From Streptomyces sp. cg36 (GTDB taxonomy: Bacteria; Actinomycetota; Actinomycetes; Streptomycetales; Streptomycetaceae), in NCBI RefSeq assembly GCF_041080675.1, contig NZ_CP163520.1, positions 2,046,001-2,110,000 on the forward strand: 64,000 nucleotides of DNA, read 5' to 3'. Below are positions 26,169 to 33,913 of this stretch, in pieces. A program made the position numbers and the translations under genes. The notes under the pieces were generated by a model, which worked only from the letters and a program-made list of their open reading frames with translations, was not told where the DNA came from and did not search any database. Position 1 is the stretch's first letter, and every line of letters starts with the position of its first letter.

Positions 26169-26435
26169 TCAGGCGGCGGACGCGGAGGAGAGCTGGTTGT
26201 TGACGACCTCGATGAGGGCGCGCGGCGTGGTGGCGTCGGTCAGCGCGTCGTCGTCCAGCGAGATGCCGTACTCGCGCTCGATGCGCCCGCCGGTCTCCAG
26301 CAGCGCGAGCGACTCGTATCCCAGGACCTCGAACTCGGTGTCCAGAATGTCGCCGTCCAGGTCGACGCCCTCGTCGGCGCCCGCCGCCTCCAGGAGGATG
26401 CGCTTGAGGTCGTCGAGGGTGAACGTGGTGGCCAT
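26169..26435 (-). CDS. Type II PKS acyl carrier protein
   Basis: An 88-residue ACP. The phosphopantetheine serine is S42 in LGYESLAL; most polyketide ACPs have Asp at the position before Ser, here Glu. Acidic helix II follows as usual. The ATG follows AGGAAAGGGA on the coding strand. It is the third gene of the minimal PKS set. Confidence 0.94.
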   Translation of the reverse strand: MATTFTLDDLKRILLEAAGADEGVDLDGDILDTEFEVLGYESLALLETGGRIEREYGISLDDDALTDATTPRALIEVVNNQLSSASAA

Positions 26436-26484
26436 GGGACTTCCCTTTCCTAGGTGTACGGCGTTGCCGGTTGTCTGTGGCGGG

Positions 26485-26507
26485 GCCGCGCCCCCGTGGG
26501 GCGCGGC
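26485..26507. terminator. Hairpin between chain-length factor and ACP
   Basis: GCCGCGCCCC pairs with GGGGCGCGGC over 10 bases with a CGT loop, in the 87-base gap between the two genes. It may set the ratio of ACP to ketosynthase or protect the upstream message. Confidence 0.45.
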
Positions 26508-26522
26508 GGGGCGGGTGCGGCG

Positions 26523-27734
26523 CTACGCGGCCTTGACGACGACGGCGGAGTTGAAGCCCCCGTAGCCGCGGGCCAGCACCAGCGCGGTGCGCACCTCGGC
26601 GGTGCGCGGCTCGCCCAGGACCAGGTCCAGGTCGTACTCCGCGGCCGGGTCGATGTGCACGGTGGGCGGGATGACCCCGTCCTTGATGGCGAGGAAGGCG
26701 GCGGCCAGGTCCAGCGGGGCCGCGCCCGAGTAGAGGCGTCCGGTCATCGTCTTGGGCGCGGTGACCGCGACCGCGCGGGTGCCGAAGACCGCGTTGACGG
26801 CCTCGGCCTCCTGGCGGTCCAGCTCCGGGTCGGCGGCGGCGTCGGCGAAGACCACGTCCACGTCGCCCGGGGCGACCCCCGCGTCGGCCAGGGCGAGTTC
26901 GATGGCCTTGCGCAGCCCCGGCGGGCGGCCGGAACCGGCCTTGGGGTCGATGGTGGAGCCGTAGCCGGAGATCTCGCCGTAGATCCGGGCGCCGCGGGCG
27001 CGGGCCGCCTCGGCGTCCTCCATGATCAGGATCGCGCCGCCCTCGCCGGGCACGTACCCGGCGGCCTCGCGGTCGAAGGGCAGATAGGCGCGGGTCGGCT
27101 CCTCGCTGGTGGAGAGCCGGTCGCTGGCCAGCTGCGCCACCCAGCCCCACGGGCAGACCGAGGCGTCGATGGCGCCGGAGACGATCAGCGAGGTGCCCTT
27201 GCGGATCTGGCGGCGGGCCTGCGCGACCGCGTCGAGACCGCCGGCCTGGTCGCTGACGACCACGCCGCTGGGGCCCTTCATCCCGTTGCGGATGGAGATC
27301 TGGCCGCTGTTGACCGCGTAGAACCAGGCGAAGGACTGGTACGCCGAGACGTACTGGCTGCCCTTGGACCACAGGGCCTGGAGCTCGCCCTGGCCGAACT
27401 CGAAGCCGCCGGCCGCGCTCGCGGTCACCACGCCCATGTCGAACTCGGGGAGCTCGGCCGGGGTGATGCCCGCGTCGGCCAGCGCCCAGTCGGCCGCGAC
27501 CAGCGCGAGCCGGGTGACCCGGTCGGTCTGCGGCAGCAGCCGGCTCGGCAGCAGGTCCTCGGCGACGAAGCCGGGCACCTCGCCGGCCAGCTTGGCCGGG
27601 TAGGAGGACGGGTCGAAGCGGGTGATGCGGCCGATGCCGCTCTTGCCACCCACGGTCGCCGCCCAGTAGTCCTGGATGCCGAGCCCGTTGGGGGACGCCA
27701 CCCCCAGGCCGGTGACCACCACGGACGACGTCAT
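26523..27734 (-). CDS. Ketosynthase chain-length factor (KS-beta)
   Basis: A 403-residue KS-fold protein in which the active-site Cys is Gln (Q163 in [10 protein letters not shown]), the hallmark of KS-beta/CLF. It dimerises with KS-alpha and sets chain length; angucycline systems make decaketides. The ATG overlaps the KS-alpha stop (ATGA), so the two subunits are made in equal amounts. Chain length cannot be settled by eye from the gating residues. Confidence 0.96.
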   Translation of the reverse strand: MTSSVVVTGLGVASPNGLGIQDYWAATVGGKSGIGRITRFDPSSYPAKLAGEVPGFVAEDLLPSRLLPQTDRVTRLALVAADWALADAGITPAELPEFDMGVVTASAAGGFEFGQGELQALWSKGSQYVSAYQSFAWFYAVNSGQISIRNGMKGPSGVVVSDQAGGLDAVAQARRQIRKGTSLIVSGAIDASVCPWGWVAQLASDRLSTSEEPTRAYLPFDREAAGYVPGEGGAILIMEDAEAARARGARIYGEISGYGSTIDPKAGSGRPPGLRKAIELALADAGVAPGDVDVVFADAAADPELDRQEAEAVNAVFGTRAVAVTAPKTMTGRLYSGAAPLDLAAAFLAIKDGVIPPTVHIDPAAEYDLDLVLGEPRTAEVRTALVLARGYGGFNSAVVVKAA

Positions 27735-29005
27735 GCGAGCTTCCTCTCGGGACGGGCGAGCACCACGGCGCTCTGGAATCCACCGAAGCCACTGCCGACC
27801 GAGAGCACCGCGTCGGTCCGCTGGTCGCGGGCCGTGAGCGGGACGTAGTCCAGGTCGCACTCCGGGTCGGGCGTGTGCAGGTTCGCCGTGGGCGGCACGA
27901 CGTTGTACTCCATGGCGAGCGCGGAGGCCGCGATCTCGATCGAGCCGATCGCGCCGAGCGAGTGCCCGACCATCGACTTGATGGAGCTCATCGGGATCTC
28001 GTAGGCGTGCTCCCCGAGGCTGCGCTTGACGGCCGCGGTCTCGTGGCGGTCGTTCTGCTTGGTGCCGGAGCCGTGCGCGTTGACGTAGTCGATCTGGTCG
28101 CCGTTCATCCGCGCCTCGTCCAGCGCCACGCGGATCGCCTCGGCCATCTCGGCGCCGTCGGGGCGCAGTCCGGTCATGTGGTACGCGTTGGAGCGCGTGG
28201 CGTAGCCCGCGATCTCGGCGTAGATGTGGGCGCCGCGCCGGCGGGCGCTCTCCAGCTCCTCCAGGACGAAGAAGGCGGTGCCCTCGCCGAGGACGAACCC
28301 GTTGCGGGAGTTGTCGAAGGGCCGCGAGGCCGTCCCGGGGTCGTCGTAGCGGTTGGTCGTCGCCTTGATCGCGTCGAAGCACGCCATGGTGATCGGCGAG
28401 ATCGGCGCGTCCGAGGAACCGGCGATCATGACGTCGGCGGAGCCCTCGCGGATCAGCTCGACGGCGTAGCCGACCGAGTCGATGCCGGAGGTGCAGCCGG
28501 TGGAGACCACGGTGCTGGGGCCCTCGGCCCCGACGGCCCAGGCCACCTCGGCCGCGAACGAGCTCGGCACCAGGTGGTTGTAGAGGTGCGGCGCCGCGTA
28601 CTGGTGGTCCACCAGGTCGAGCCGGCCGCCGTCGCTGACGACCCGGTACTCCTCGTCCAGGCCCATGGTCGCGCCGACCGCGCTGCCGACGGTGACGCCG
28701 ACCCGGTAGGGGTCGAGCCCGGCCAGGTCGAGGCCGCTGTCGGCGACCGCGCCGCGCGAGGCGACGACGGCGAACTGGCCGGCCCGGTCCATGCGCCGGA
28801 CCTCCTGCGGGCTCAGGCCGTGCTCGTACGGATCGAAGTCGATCTCGGCCGCCACCCGGGAGCGGAACGGCGCGGGGTCGAAGAAGGTGATCCCACGCGT
28901 CGCCGTGCGGCCCTCGCTGAGGAGGCTCCAGAAGTTCTTGGTGCCGATTCCACCCGGGGCGAGCACCTCCATCCCCGTGATGACGACCCTGCGAGGCGTT
29001 GTCAC
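27731..29005 (-). CDS. Ketosynthase KS-alpha
   Basis: A 424-residue ketosynthase with the Cys-His-His triad: C171 ([10 protein letters not shown]), H311 (NAHGSGT) and H348 (VGHSLGA). The lysine of SIKSMVGHS is also present. It condenses malonyl units on the ACP. It is translationally coupled upstream to the cyclase (4-base overlap) and downstream to the chain-length factor. Confidence 0.97.
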   Translation of the reverse strand: MTTPRRVVITGMEVLAPGGIGTKNFWSLLSEGRTATRGITFFDPAPFRSRVAAEIDFDPYEHGLSPQEVRRMDRAGQFAVVASRGAVADSGLDLAGLDPYRVGVTVGSAVGATMGLDEEYRVVSDGGRLDLVDHQYAAPHLYNHLVPSSFAAEVAWAVGAEGPSTVVSTGCTSGIDSVGYAVELIREGSADVMIAGSSDAPISPITMACFDAIKATTNRYDDPGTASRPFDNSRNGFVLGEGTAFFVLEELESARRRGAHIYAEIAGYATRSNAYHMTGLRPDGAEMAEAIRVALDEARMNGDQIDYVNAHGSGTKQNDRHETAAVKRSLGEHAYEIPMSSIKSMVGHSLGAIGSIEIAASALAMEYNVVPPTANLHTPDPECDLDYVPLTARDQRTDAVLSVGSGFGGFQSAVVLARPERKLA

Positions 29006-29331
29006 GCGCCCGCCTCCCAGTTGTAGAAGCGGGCGGCCATGGCGTCGGCGGGCGAGCGCCAGGTGGCCGGGTCGTACGCCTGGATGAACGGCTTCAGGTC
29101 GTTGCTGATCCCGATGAAGCGCGGGTCGTTCTTCGCGGCCTCGATCAGCTCACCGCCGTTGTCCGCGTCGAAGTCCTGCAGGTGGAAGTAGAGACCCCGG
29201 TAGGAGAACAGCTGGCGGCGCCGCGTTCCCATCCGGTGCGGCATGTCCGTCGCGTCGAACTCGGCGAACAGCTTGGCGACGTCGGTGCTCGAACCGGGTT
29301 CCATGCGGGCGACGATCAGCGTGCTGTGCAT
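29002..29331 (-). CDS. TcmI-type polyketide cyclase
   Basis: A 109-residue small cyclase (PF04673 type). The N-terminal strand [12 protein letters not shown], a [19 protein letters not shown] segment and FYNWEA near the end fit JadI/TcmI-like enzymes that close later rings. It is the first gene of the PKS operon. A hairpin and a roughly 360-base control region separate it from the oxygenase unit upstream. Confidence 0.93.
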   Translation of the reverse strand: MHSTLIVARMEPGSSTDVAKLFAEFDATDMPHRMGTRRRQLFSYRGLYFHLQDFDADNGGELIEAAKNDPRFIGISNDLKPFIQAYDPATWRSPADAMAARFYNWEAGA

Positions 29332-29695
29332 ACGTTTTCGCTCCTCAGCGGTTGCGGTTGTCCGGCAGGCCGTGTTCGGAGCGCGTACGACGTCGGACGC
29401 GCCCGGAGAAATGGGCCGTGAACGGGAGTTGAGCGAGAGGATCAGCGGTGGCGAAGCAAGCCCCGGATCATGTATTCAAGGGTCTTCCGAACCCGCCCGC
29501 CGTTCAAGGCGCCCCGGTTCAGGTCTACGTCCGGTTCGGTCAGGTTCCGCAAATACACCGCAGCCATGTCAGAGAACCCGCAGCGATGAGCAGGCGCCGG
29601 ACGTAAATGTGTCACGTCGGCGTCAGATGCCGTCAGGCGGCGAACCGTTCCGTCTTGTGGCGCAGAAAGCCGTTTCCCTCCCCCGGAAAAGCCGG
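29332..29695. promoter_or_regulatory. Control region of the PKS operon with GTTC/GAAC repeats
   Basis: About 360 gene-free bases ahead of the cyclase. Four GTTC elements on the plus strand (29502, 29517, 29534, 29544) read as GAAC on the coding strand, each in a CNTGAAC or CNGAAC context; a related ATTCAAG is at 29474. Their spacings are 15, 17 and 10 bases. Direct repeats at near-helical spacing are what OmpR-type or SARP activators bind, so this is the natural place for the cluster regulator to act. No firm -10/-35 pair was identified. Confidence 0.4.
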
Positions 29696-29727
29696 AACGC
29701 CCGGCTCCTTTTCAGGGGCCGGGCGTT
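29696..29727 (-). terminator. Hairpin after the ABM oxygenase
   Basis: AACGCCCGGC pairs with GCCGGGCGTT (10 bases) around a 12-base loop, about 27 bases past the oxygenase stop. It separates the oxygenase unit from the PKS operon. Confidence 0.65.
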
Positions 29728-29753
29728 TCGGTGGAGCGGTGGTGGAGCCGGTG

Positions 29754-30443
29754 TCACTCGCCGGCCGCGCGGGTGTGGACGACCCGGTAGGTGTTGGAGT
29801 CCACGGAGGTCAGGAGCGAGCCGGTGCGGCGCTCGGCGTCCTGGCGGGCGGCGGGCTTGGCGTCCTGCGCGGTGCCCTGGTAGGCGTCGAACGCCTCCTT
29901 GCTCTCCCACTGCGAGTAGGAGACCACGAAGGAGCCCTCCAGGCCGCGGGCGGCGATGCCCTTGAGGATCGTGTGCGAGACGTAGCCGGGAACGTCGCTG
30001 AGGAACTTCATCGACGGGCCGAGCGCGTCCACGAGGTCGTCCTGGTTCTTCTCCTCGACACCGAAGACCGCGATCACGGTGTAGTCCGAGCGCTGCGGGG
30101 AGATCTCGACGCCCTCGCCCGACTTGGTCTGCGAGTACGCGATCTCGTTCTGCAGCAGGCGGATCGAGGTGGTCAGCTCGCCGAAGAGCGGCAGCGTGCG
30201 GTGCTTGAACTCCTCGCCGTCGTAACGGTCCTCCAGGTCCGCGCGGCTGCGCCACTGGATGAAGTTGGCCGTGCCCGGCTTGTCCACACCGGCGTGCACC
30301 GTGGAGGACATCCAGCCCGGGTAAGCGGCCGCGTCGACGATCTCGCGCATCGCGCCGAGCAGGCCCTCCTGCTTCTCCGGGGCGTCCGTGGAGAAGAGGT
30401 TGAGGACGGTCAGGTTCTTGTCATCGGAGGAAATCTTGGGCAT
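29754..30443 (-). CDS. Tandem-ABM oxygenase (JadG/AlpJ/GilOII-like, B-ring opening)
   Basis: A 229-residue protein with two antibiotic-biosynthesis-monooxygenase folds. The first spans about residues 10-110 (PGWMSSTVHAG, NFIQWRSRADLEDRY) and the second about 115-215 (PGYVSHTILKG, SFVVSYSQWESKEAFDAY). Small dimeric ABM oxygenases of this length in angucycline clusters, such as JadG, AlpJ and GilOII, cleave the B ring and lead to contraction to a fluorene or to rearranged lactones. The gene is 57 bases after an FAD hydroxylase, matching the AlpK-AlpJ pair of kinamycin. The enzyme needs reduced flavin; no flavin reductase is seen nearby. Confidence 0.85.
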   Translation of the reverse strand: MPKISSDDKNLTVLNLFSTDAPEKQEGLLGAMREIVDAAAYPGWMSSTVHAGVDKPGTANFIQWRSRADLEDRYDGEEFKHRTLPLFGELTTSIRLLQNEIAYSQTKSGEGVEISPQRSDYTVIAVFGVEEKNQDDLVDALGPSMKFLSDVPGYVSHTILKGIAARGLEGSFVVSYSQWESKEAFDAYQGTAQDAKPAARQDAERRTGSLLTSVDSNTYRVVHTRAAGE

Positions 30444-30500
30444 GTTCTTCGCTTCCTTCGGGTGTACGGGTGTACGGGTGGAAAGGGAGTCAGGCCCAGC

Positions 30501-31970
30501 TCAGTCGGCCCGGCCGAACCATCGCTCGAGGGCCTCGGCGAGCCCCTCCGTGCGCGAAGCGGAGGGGGCGACCCAGGCGACGTACCCGTCGGGGCGGACC
30601 AGGAAGGCGTCCAGACCGGCGTCGCAGTCGTGCTGTTCAGCGGTGACCGTGGTGACACGGTCGGCCCAGCCCGCGGCGAGCTCTCGCAGCTGGGAGTCGT
30701 CGGTGAGGTCGAACAGCACGGCCTTGCCGGCCGTGAGCAGTTCGAAGTTGGTGGTCTTCTTGCCGTCGACCACCAGTTCCTCGTCCTTGAGCCGGCGGCC
30801 GAGCAGCGGGTGCTCGCCCTCGCCGACGTCATGGCGGATGTCCAGGCCGGTGACCATGCCGATCAGCGTCTTCTGGACGTCCTCGAACCCGGTGAGCTCG
30901 GTGAACACGTCGAGCAGCGGGGTGATCTCGTCGCCGCCCAGGTAGAGGATCCGCTGGGCCAGCGTGTTGGTGAGCACCCGGGCGCCGACCGGGTGGCGCT
31001 CGGAGTGGTAGGTGTCCAGGAGCCCCTCGGGCGCCTGCCCCTTCAGCTCCAGGGCCAGCTTCCAGCCGAGGTTCACCGCGTCCTGCACGCCGGCGCTCAT
31101 TCCCTGGGCGCCGATGGGCAGGTGGATGTGGGCCGCGTCGCCGGCCAGGAAGACCCGGCCCCTGCGGTACTCGGCGGCCTGCCGGCTCACATCGGTGGTG
31201 GTGGAGACCCAGTGCACGGTGGCGCCGCTGATGTCCTCGCCGGACAGCCGCTGGAACGCCTCGGCCACCTCGTCGAAGGTGATCGGGTCCGGGCTCTTGC
31301 GGAGCGGCTCGCTCCGGTCGAAGTAGACGATCCGGCAGCGCTCGGGCCCGAGCGGCAGCACCATGACCATGCCGCCGGGCACCCGCTCGCCGCTGAAGCG
31401 CGGGCGCAGCGGCACCCCGCTGATGTCGGCGAACCGGAGCTCGATGGCCGGGTCGGTGCCCGGGAAGTCGATGCCCGCGAGCTTGCGCACCACACTGCGG
31501 GCGCCGTCCGCGCCCACCAGGTAACGGGCGCGCAGGGTGGCCGGCCCGTCGGGGGTGGTGACCTCGACGCTCACCCCGTCGGCGCCGTTGTCCAGGCCCG
31601 TGACCTCGACCCCGCGCCGCACCTCGGCGCCGAGCTGCCCGGCCCAGCCGGCCAGCACGCCCTCGGTGCGCGACTGGGGGATGCCCCGGGCCCCGTACGA
31701 ACCGCCCTCGACCAAACGGTAATCGATGGACACTCCGCCGAAATGACCGACCGGAATGACGTCCACACCGCCGAATCGCTCCAGCAGCCCGCGCTGGCCG
31801 AATTCTTCAATGGTGCGCGCCGAGAATCCCAGCGCACGGGACTGCTGTATGGGCTCGGCAAGGCGATCGACGACAATCACGGACACGCCGTTCAGGCGGA
31901 GTTCGCCCGCGAGCATGAGTCCGGTGGGGCCGGCTCCCGCGATAATTACGTCCGCGTCAAAGTTATCCAT
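30501..31970 (-). CDS. FAD-dependent aromatic hydroxylase, C (AlpK-like partner of the ABM oxygenase)
   Basis: A 489-residue class A hydroxylase. DVIIAGAGPTGLMLAGELRL binds FAD, VGADGARSVVR is the DG motif, and GDAAHIHLPIGAQGMSAGVQD is the ribityl site; the C-terminus VRPDGYVAWV is that of the PgaE group. It is the first gene of a two-gene unit with the ABM oxygenase. In kinamycin the equivalent FAD enzyme hydroxylates C5 before ring contraction. The ATG has AGAGGG close upstream. The promoter lies in a 143-base gap shared with a divergent gene. Confidence 0.9.
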   Translation of the reverse strand: MDNFDADVIIAGAGPTGLMLAGELRLNGVSVIVVDRLAEPIQQSRALGFSARTIEEFGQRGLLERFGGVDVIPVGHFGGVSIDYRLVEGGSYGARGIPQSRTEGVLAGWAGQLGAEVRRGVEVTGLDNGADGVSVEVTTPDGPATLRARYLVGADGARSVVRKLAGIDFPGTDPAIELRFADISGVPLRPRFSGERVPGGMVMVLPLGPERCRIVYFDRSEPLRKSPDPITFDEVAEAFQRLSGEDISGATVHWVSTTTDVSRQAAEYRRGRVFLAGDAAHIHLPIGAQGMSAGVQDAVNLGWKLALELKGQAPEGLLDTYHSERHPVGARVLTNTLAQRILYLGGDEITPLLDVFTELTGFEDVQKTLIGMVTGLDIRHDVGEGEHPLLGRRLKDEELVVDGKKTTNFELLTAGKAVLFDLTDDSQLRELAAGWADRVTTVTAEQHDCDAGLDAFLVRPDGYVAWVAPSASRTEGLAEALERWFGRAD

Positions 31971-32045
31971 CTACCCTCTTCCGACTGGCGTTTCTCCAGT
32001 ATCCCGAGGGGTCCAGCGGGCGTAAATAGCCGCTAGTACATGCCT

Positions 32046-32061
32046 TTGACAAGTACGTCAA
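32046..32061. promoter_or_regulatory. Inverted repeat in a divergent promoter region
   Basis: TTGAC and GTCAA flank AAGTAC, halfway between the FAD hydroxylase (-) and the SnoaL-like gene (+). On the minus strand TTGACG followed at 17 bases by TACTAG could be a promoter, which would put the repeat on its -35. A candidate operator only. Confidence 0.35.
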
Positions 32062-32113
32062 CTCTGTGACAGGGACTCTTGGTCAGGAGCCCTGGAGCCG
32101 GTCATCCTCAAGC

Positions 32114-32560
32114 ATGACCTCAAGCCAATCCACCGCCGATGTGGCGGCACTCCTGGACCGTTACCTGATCAATCTGGACGACGACAAGCTCGATGACGCC
32201 TGGGCCCGGGGGCTGTTCACCGAGGACGCGGTCGTCGAGTTCCCGATGAGCCGGCACGAGGGGATCACCGGTCTCGCCGAGTACCACAGCACCGCGCTCG
32301 CCGCCTTCGCCCGCACCCAGCACATCAACTCGCCCGCGCTCGTGGAAATCGACGGCGACCGGGCCTCTTTGCGCGCCAACATCGTCTCCACCCATGTGCA
32401 CCACCCCTCCGACCATCCGGAGGACGCGGACCGCGCGCCGATATTCGCCAACGGAAGCCTGGTGACGGCCGAGGCCCGGCGCACCGGGGACGGCTGGCGG
32501 CTCAGCCTGCTGTCGCTGCGCATGATCTGGGTGACCGGCACCCCGCCCCGCAAGGGCTGA
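32114..32560 (+). CDS. SnoaL-like/NTF2-fold protein
   Basis: A 148-residue NTF2-like protein (SnoaL_4 type): DVAALLDRYLINLDDDKLDDAW at the start, a FTEDAVVEFP strand-turn, GITGLAEYH, and a late RLSLLSLRMIWVTG strand. This fold hosts cyclases, dehydratases and hydroxylases in aromatic polyketide pathways. The divergent layout with the oxygenase unit suggests a tailoring role. The ATG at 32114 was chosen; an in-frame start at 32066 has no ribosome site and an unlikely Ser-rich lead. It probably marks the right edge of the cluster. The catalytic activity is undetermined. Confidence 0.8.
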   Translation: MTSSQSTADVAALLDRYLINLDDDKLDDAWARGLFTEDAVVEFPMSRHEGITGLAEYHSTALAAFARTQHINSPALVEIDGDRASLRANIVSTHVHHPSDHPEDADRAPIFANGSLVTAEARRTGDGWRLSLLSLRMIWVTGTPPRKG

Positions 32561-32578
32561 CCACCGGCCCACGACGAC

Positions 32579-32626
32579 GAGAGCGCGGCGGTACGGGAAG
32601 GACGCTCCCCGTACCGCCGCGCTCTC
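32579..32626. terminator. Perfect 19-base stem at the cluster edge
   Basis: Bases 32579-32597 pair perfectly with 32608-32626 around a 10-base loop, between two convergent genes. Probably a bidirectional terminator. Confidence 0.85.
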
Positions 32627-32661
32627 GCCCTGCCCGCCGCGGGACTTCCGCGGCGCGCCCC

Positions 32662-33078
32662 TCACACGTTGAGGTTCATCACCCGGTCGACGGCTATCTC
32701 GACCACCACCCGGCCGGGCGGGTTGGGCGGGCCCGAGCGGTAGCGGCGGGCGTAGCGGCGCGCCCCCTCGGTGACCCGGACCGGGTCCTCGCTGACGCGG
32801 GCCGTGCCCTCCAGGGTGACCCAACTGAACCCGGCGACCTGGCAGATGGCGACCCGGCTGCCGGGCGCGGCCAGCAGGTTGCGCGCCTTGCGGGACGTGA
32901 CCACCGTCATCACCCGGGCGAGCCCCGCCTCCGCGTCCCAGGTGAACCGCACCGGTGCCACGTGCGGGGACCCGTCGGGCCGGATGGTGGTCAGCACGCC
33001 GATGTGCGGCTCCGCCAGGAATGCCTCCACCGACGCCGACACCTCCGGCGCACTCGTACGCCCCAGGGGCAACGACAT
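32662..33078 (-). CDS. PPOX-fold F420/FMN-dependent oxidoreductase-like protein
   Basis: A 138-residue split-barrel protein. Key segments are VEAFLAEPHIGVLTTIRPDGSPHVAPVRFTWD across two motifs, TSRKARNL and WVTLEGTARV, as in the PPOX class F420-dependent family. These bind F420 or FMN and reduce varied substrates. It is too small and has the wrong motifs for a flavin reductase that would serve the ABM oxygenase. It is transcribed divergently from a TetR regulator, its probable repressor. Confidence 0.85.
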   Translation of the reverse strand: MSLPLGRTSAPEVSASVEAFLAEPHIGVLTTIRPDGSPHVAPVRFTWDAEAGLARVMTVVTSRKARNLLAAPGSRVAICQVAGFSWVTLEGTARVSEDPVRVTEGARRYARRYRSGPPNPPGRVVVEIAVDRVMNLNV

Positions 33079-33250
33079 CGTGTTCGTCCTTCCGTCTTCA
33101 CTATCGCTACCTGGCCATTGTCAACGCCCGGTGCGTGGCTGGGGAACCTACTGGGCAACTGCGAACCGCATACCCCAACTGGCGCGAAGTCGGGGCTGGT
33201 TCAGTGGGTTACGGCAGGGCATAGTAGAGTCAAACGGAGGGAGGTTCCGT

Positions 33251-33844
33251 ATGCCAACGTCAACGCCGGTCAGTGAGAGCGGTCCCCGTCGGCTCCGGGC
33301 CGACGCGGAGCGCAACCGGGCCCGGGTGCTGAACGCGGCACGGGAGCTGTTCGCGGAACGCGGCGCCAACGTGTCCATGGACGAGGTCGCCCGGCACGCC
33401 GAGGTCGGCGTGGGCACCCTCTACCGCCACTTCCCCACCAAGGAAGCCATGGTCGTGGCGGCCTCCCAGCAGCGCTTCGGCGAGATCCTCACCTACTACC
33501 GCACGGTGTGCCGGGAGTCGGCCGAGCCGCTGGAGGCCCTCCAGATGCTGCTGACCCGGGTCGGCGAGGTCGAGGCCCGCGACCGGGGTTTCGCCAGCGT
33601 CGTCGGCGGCACCCTCGGCTCCGAGGGACCGCCCAGCACCATGCGGGCCGACCTGGAGGCCGAGCTGGTGGACCTGGTCGGCAAGGGCCAGGCCGCGGGC
33701 TCCATCCGGCACGACATCGCGGGCGCCGACATCCTCGCCCTGACCTGCGGCCTCACCTCGATCGTGCACCGGCGCAGCGGCGACTGGCGGCGCTACATCG
33801 ACATCGTGCTCGACGGCCTGCGCTCGGACCACACCGCGCCGTAG
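33251..33844 (+). CDS. TetR-family regulator
   Basis: A 197-residue TetR regulator. The N-terminal helix-turn-helix (residues about 20-65) reads NAARELFAERGANVSMDEVA, then HAEVGVGTLYRHFPTKEAMV. The C-terminal ligand domain is of the SACE_7040/TetR_C_33-like all-helical type. The ATG follows GGAGGGAGG. The 172-base gap to the divergent PPOX-fold gene would hold the operator; I saw no clean palindrome in it. Confidence 0.9.
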   Translation: MPTSTPVSESGPRRLRADAERNRARVLNAARELFAERGANVSMDEVARHAEVGVGTLYRHFPTKEAMVVAASQQRFGEILTYYRTVCRESAEPLEALQMLLTRVGEVEARDRGFASVVGGTLGSEGPPSTMRADLEAELVDLVGKGQAAGSIRHDIAGADILALTCGLTSIVHRRSGDWRRYIDIVLDGLRSDHTAP

Positions 33845-33913
33845 CCGCGCCCGGCGCCCCGTCCGGCGCCGAGGGACGGGCCCGTTGTCGGACCCGTCCT
33901 GTTGTATGGGGGG

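Noticed and set aside
29620..29645. TGTCACG near the ABM gene as an ECF41 promoter
   Set aside because: CGTC is at 15, not 16, bases and the motif faces no gene start on that strand.
32662..33078. PPOX-fold protein as flavin reductase for the ABM oxygenase
   Set aside because: Motifs fit the F420/FMN PPOX class and the gene is paired with its own TetR regulator beyond the cluster terminator.
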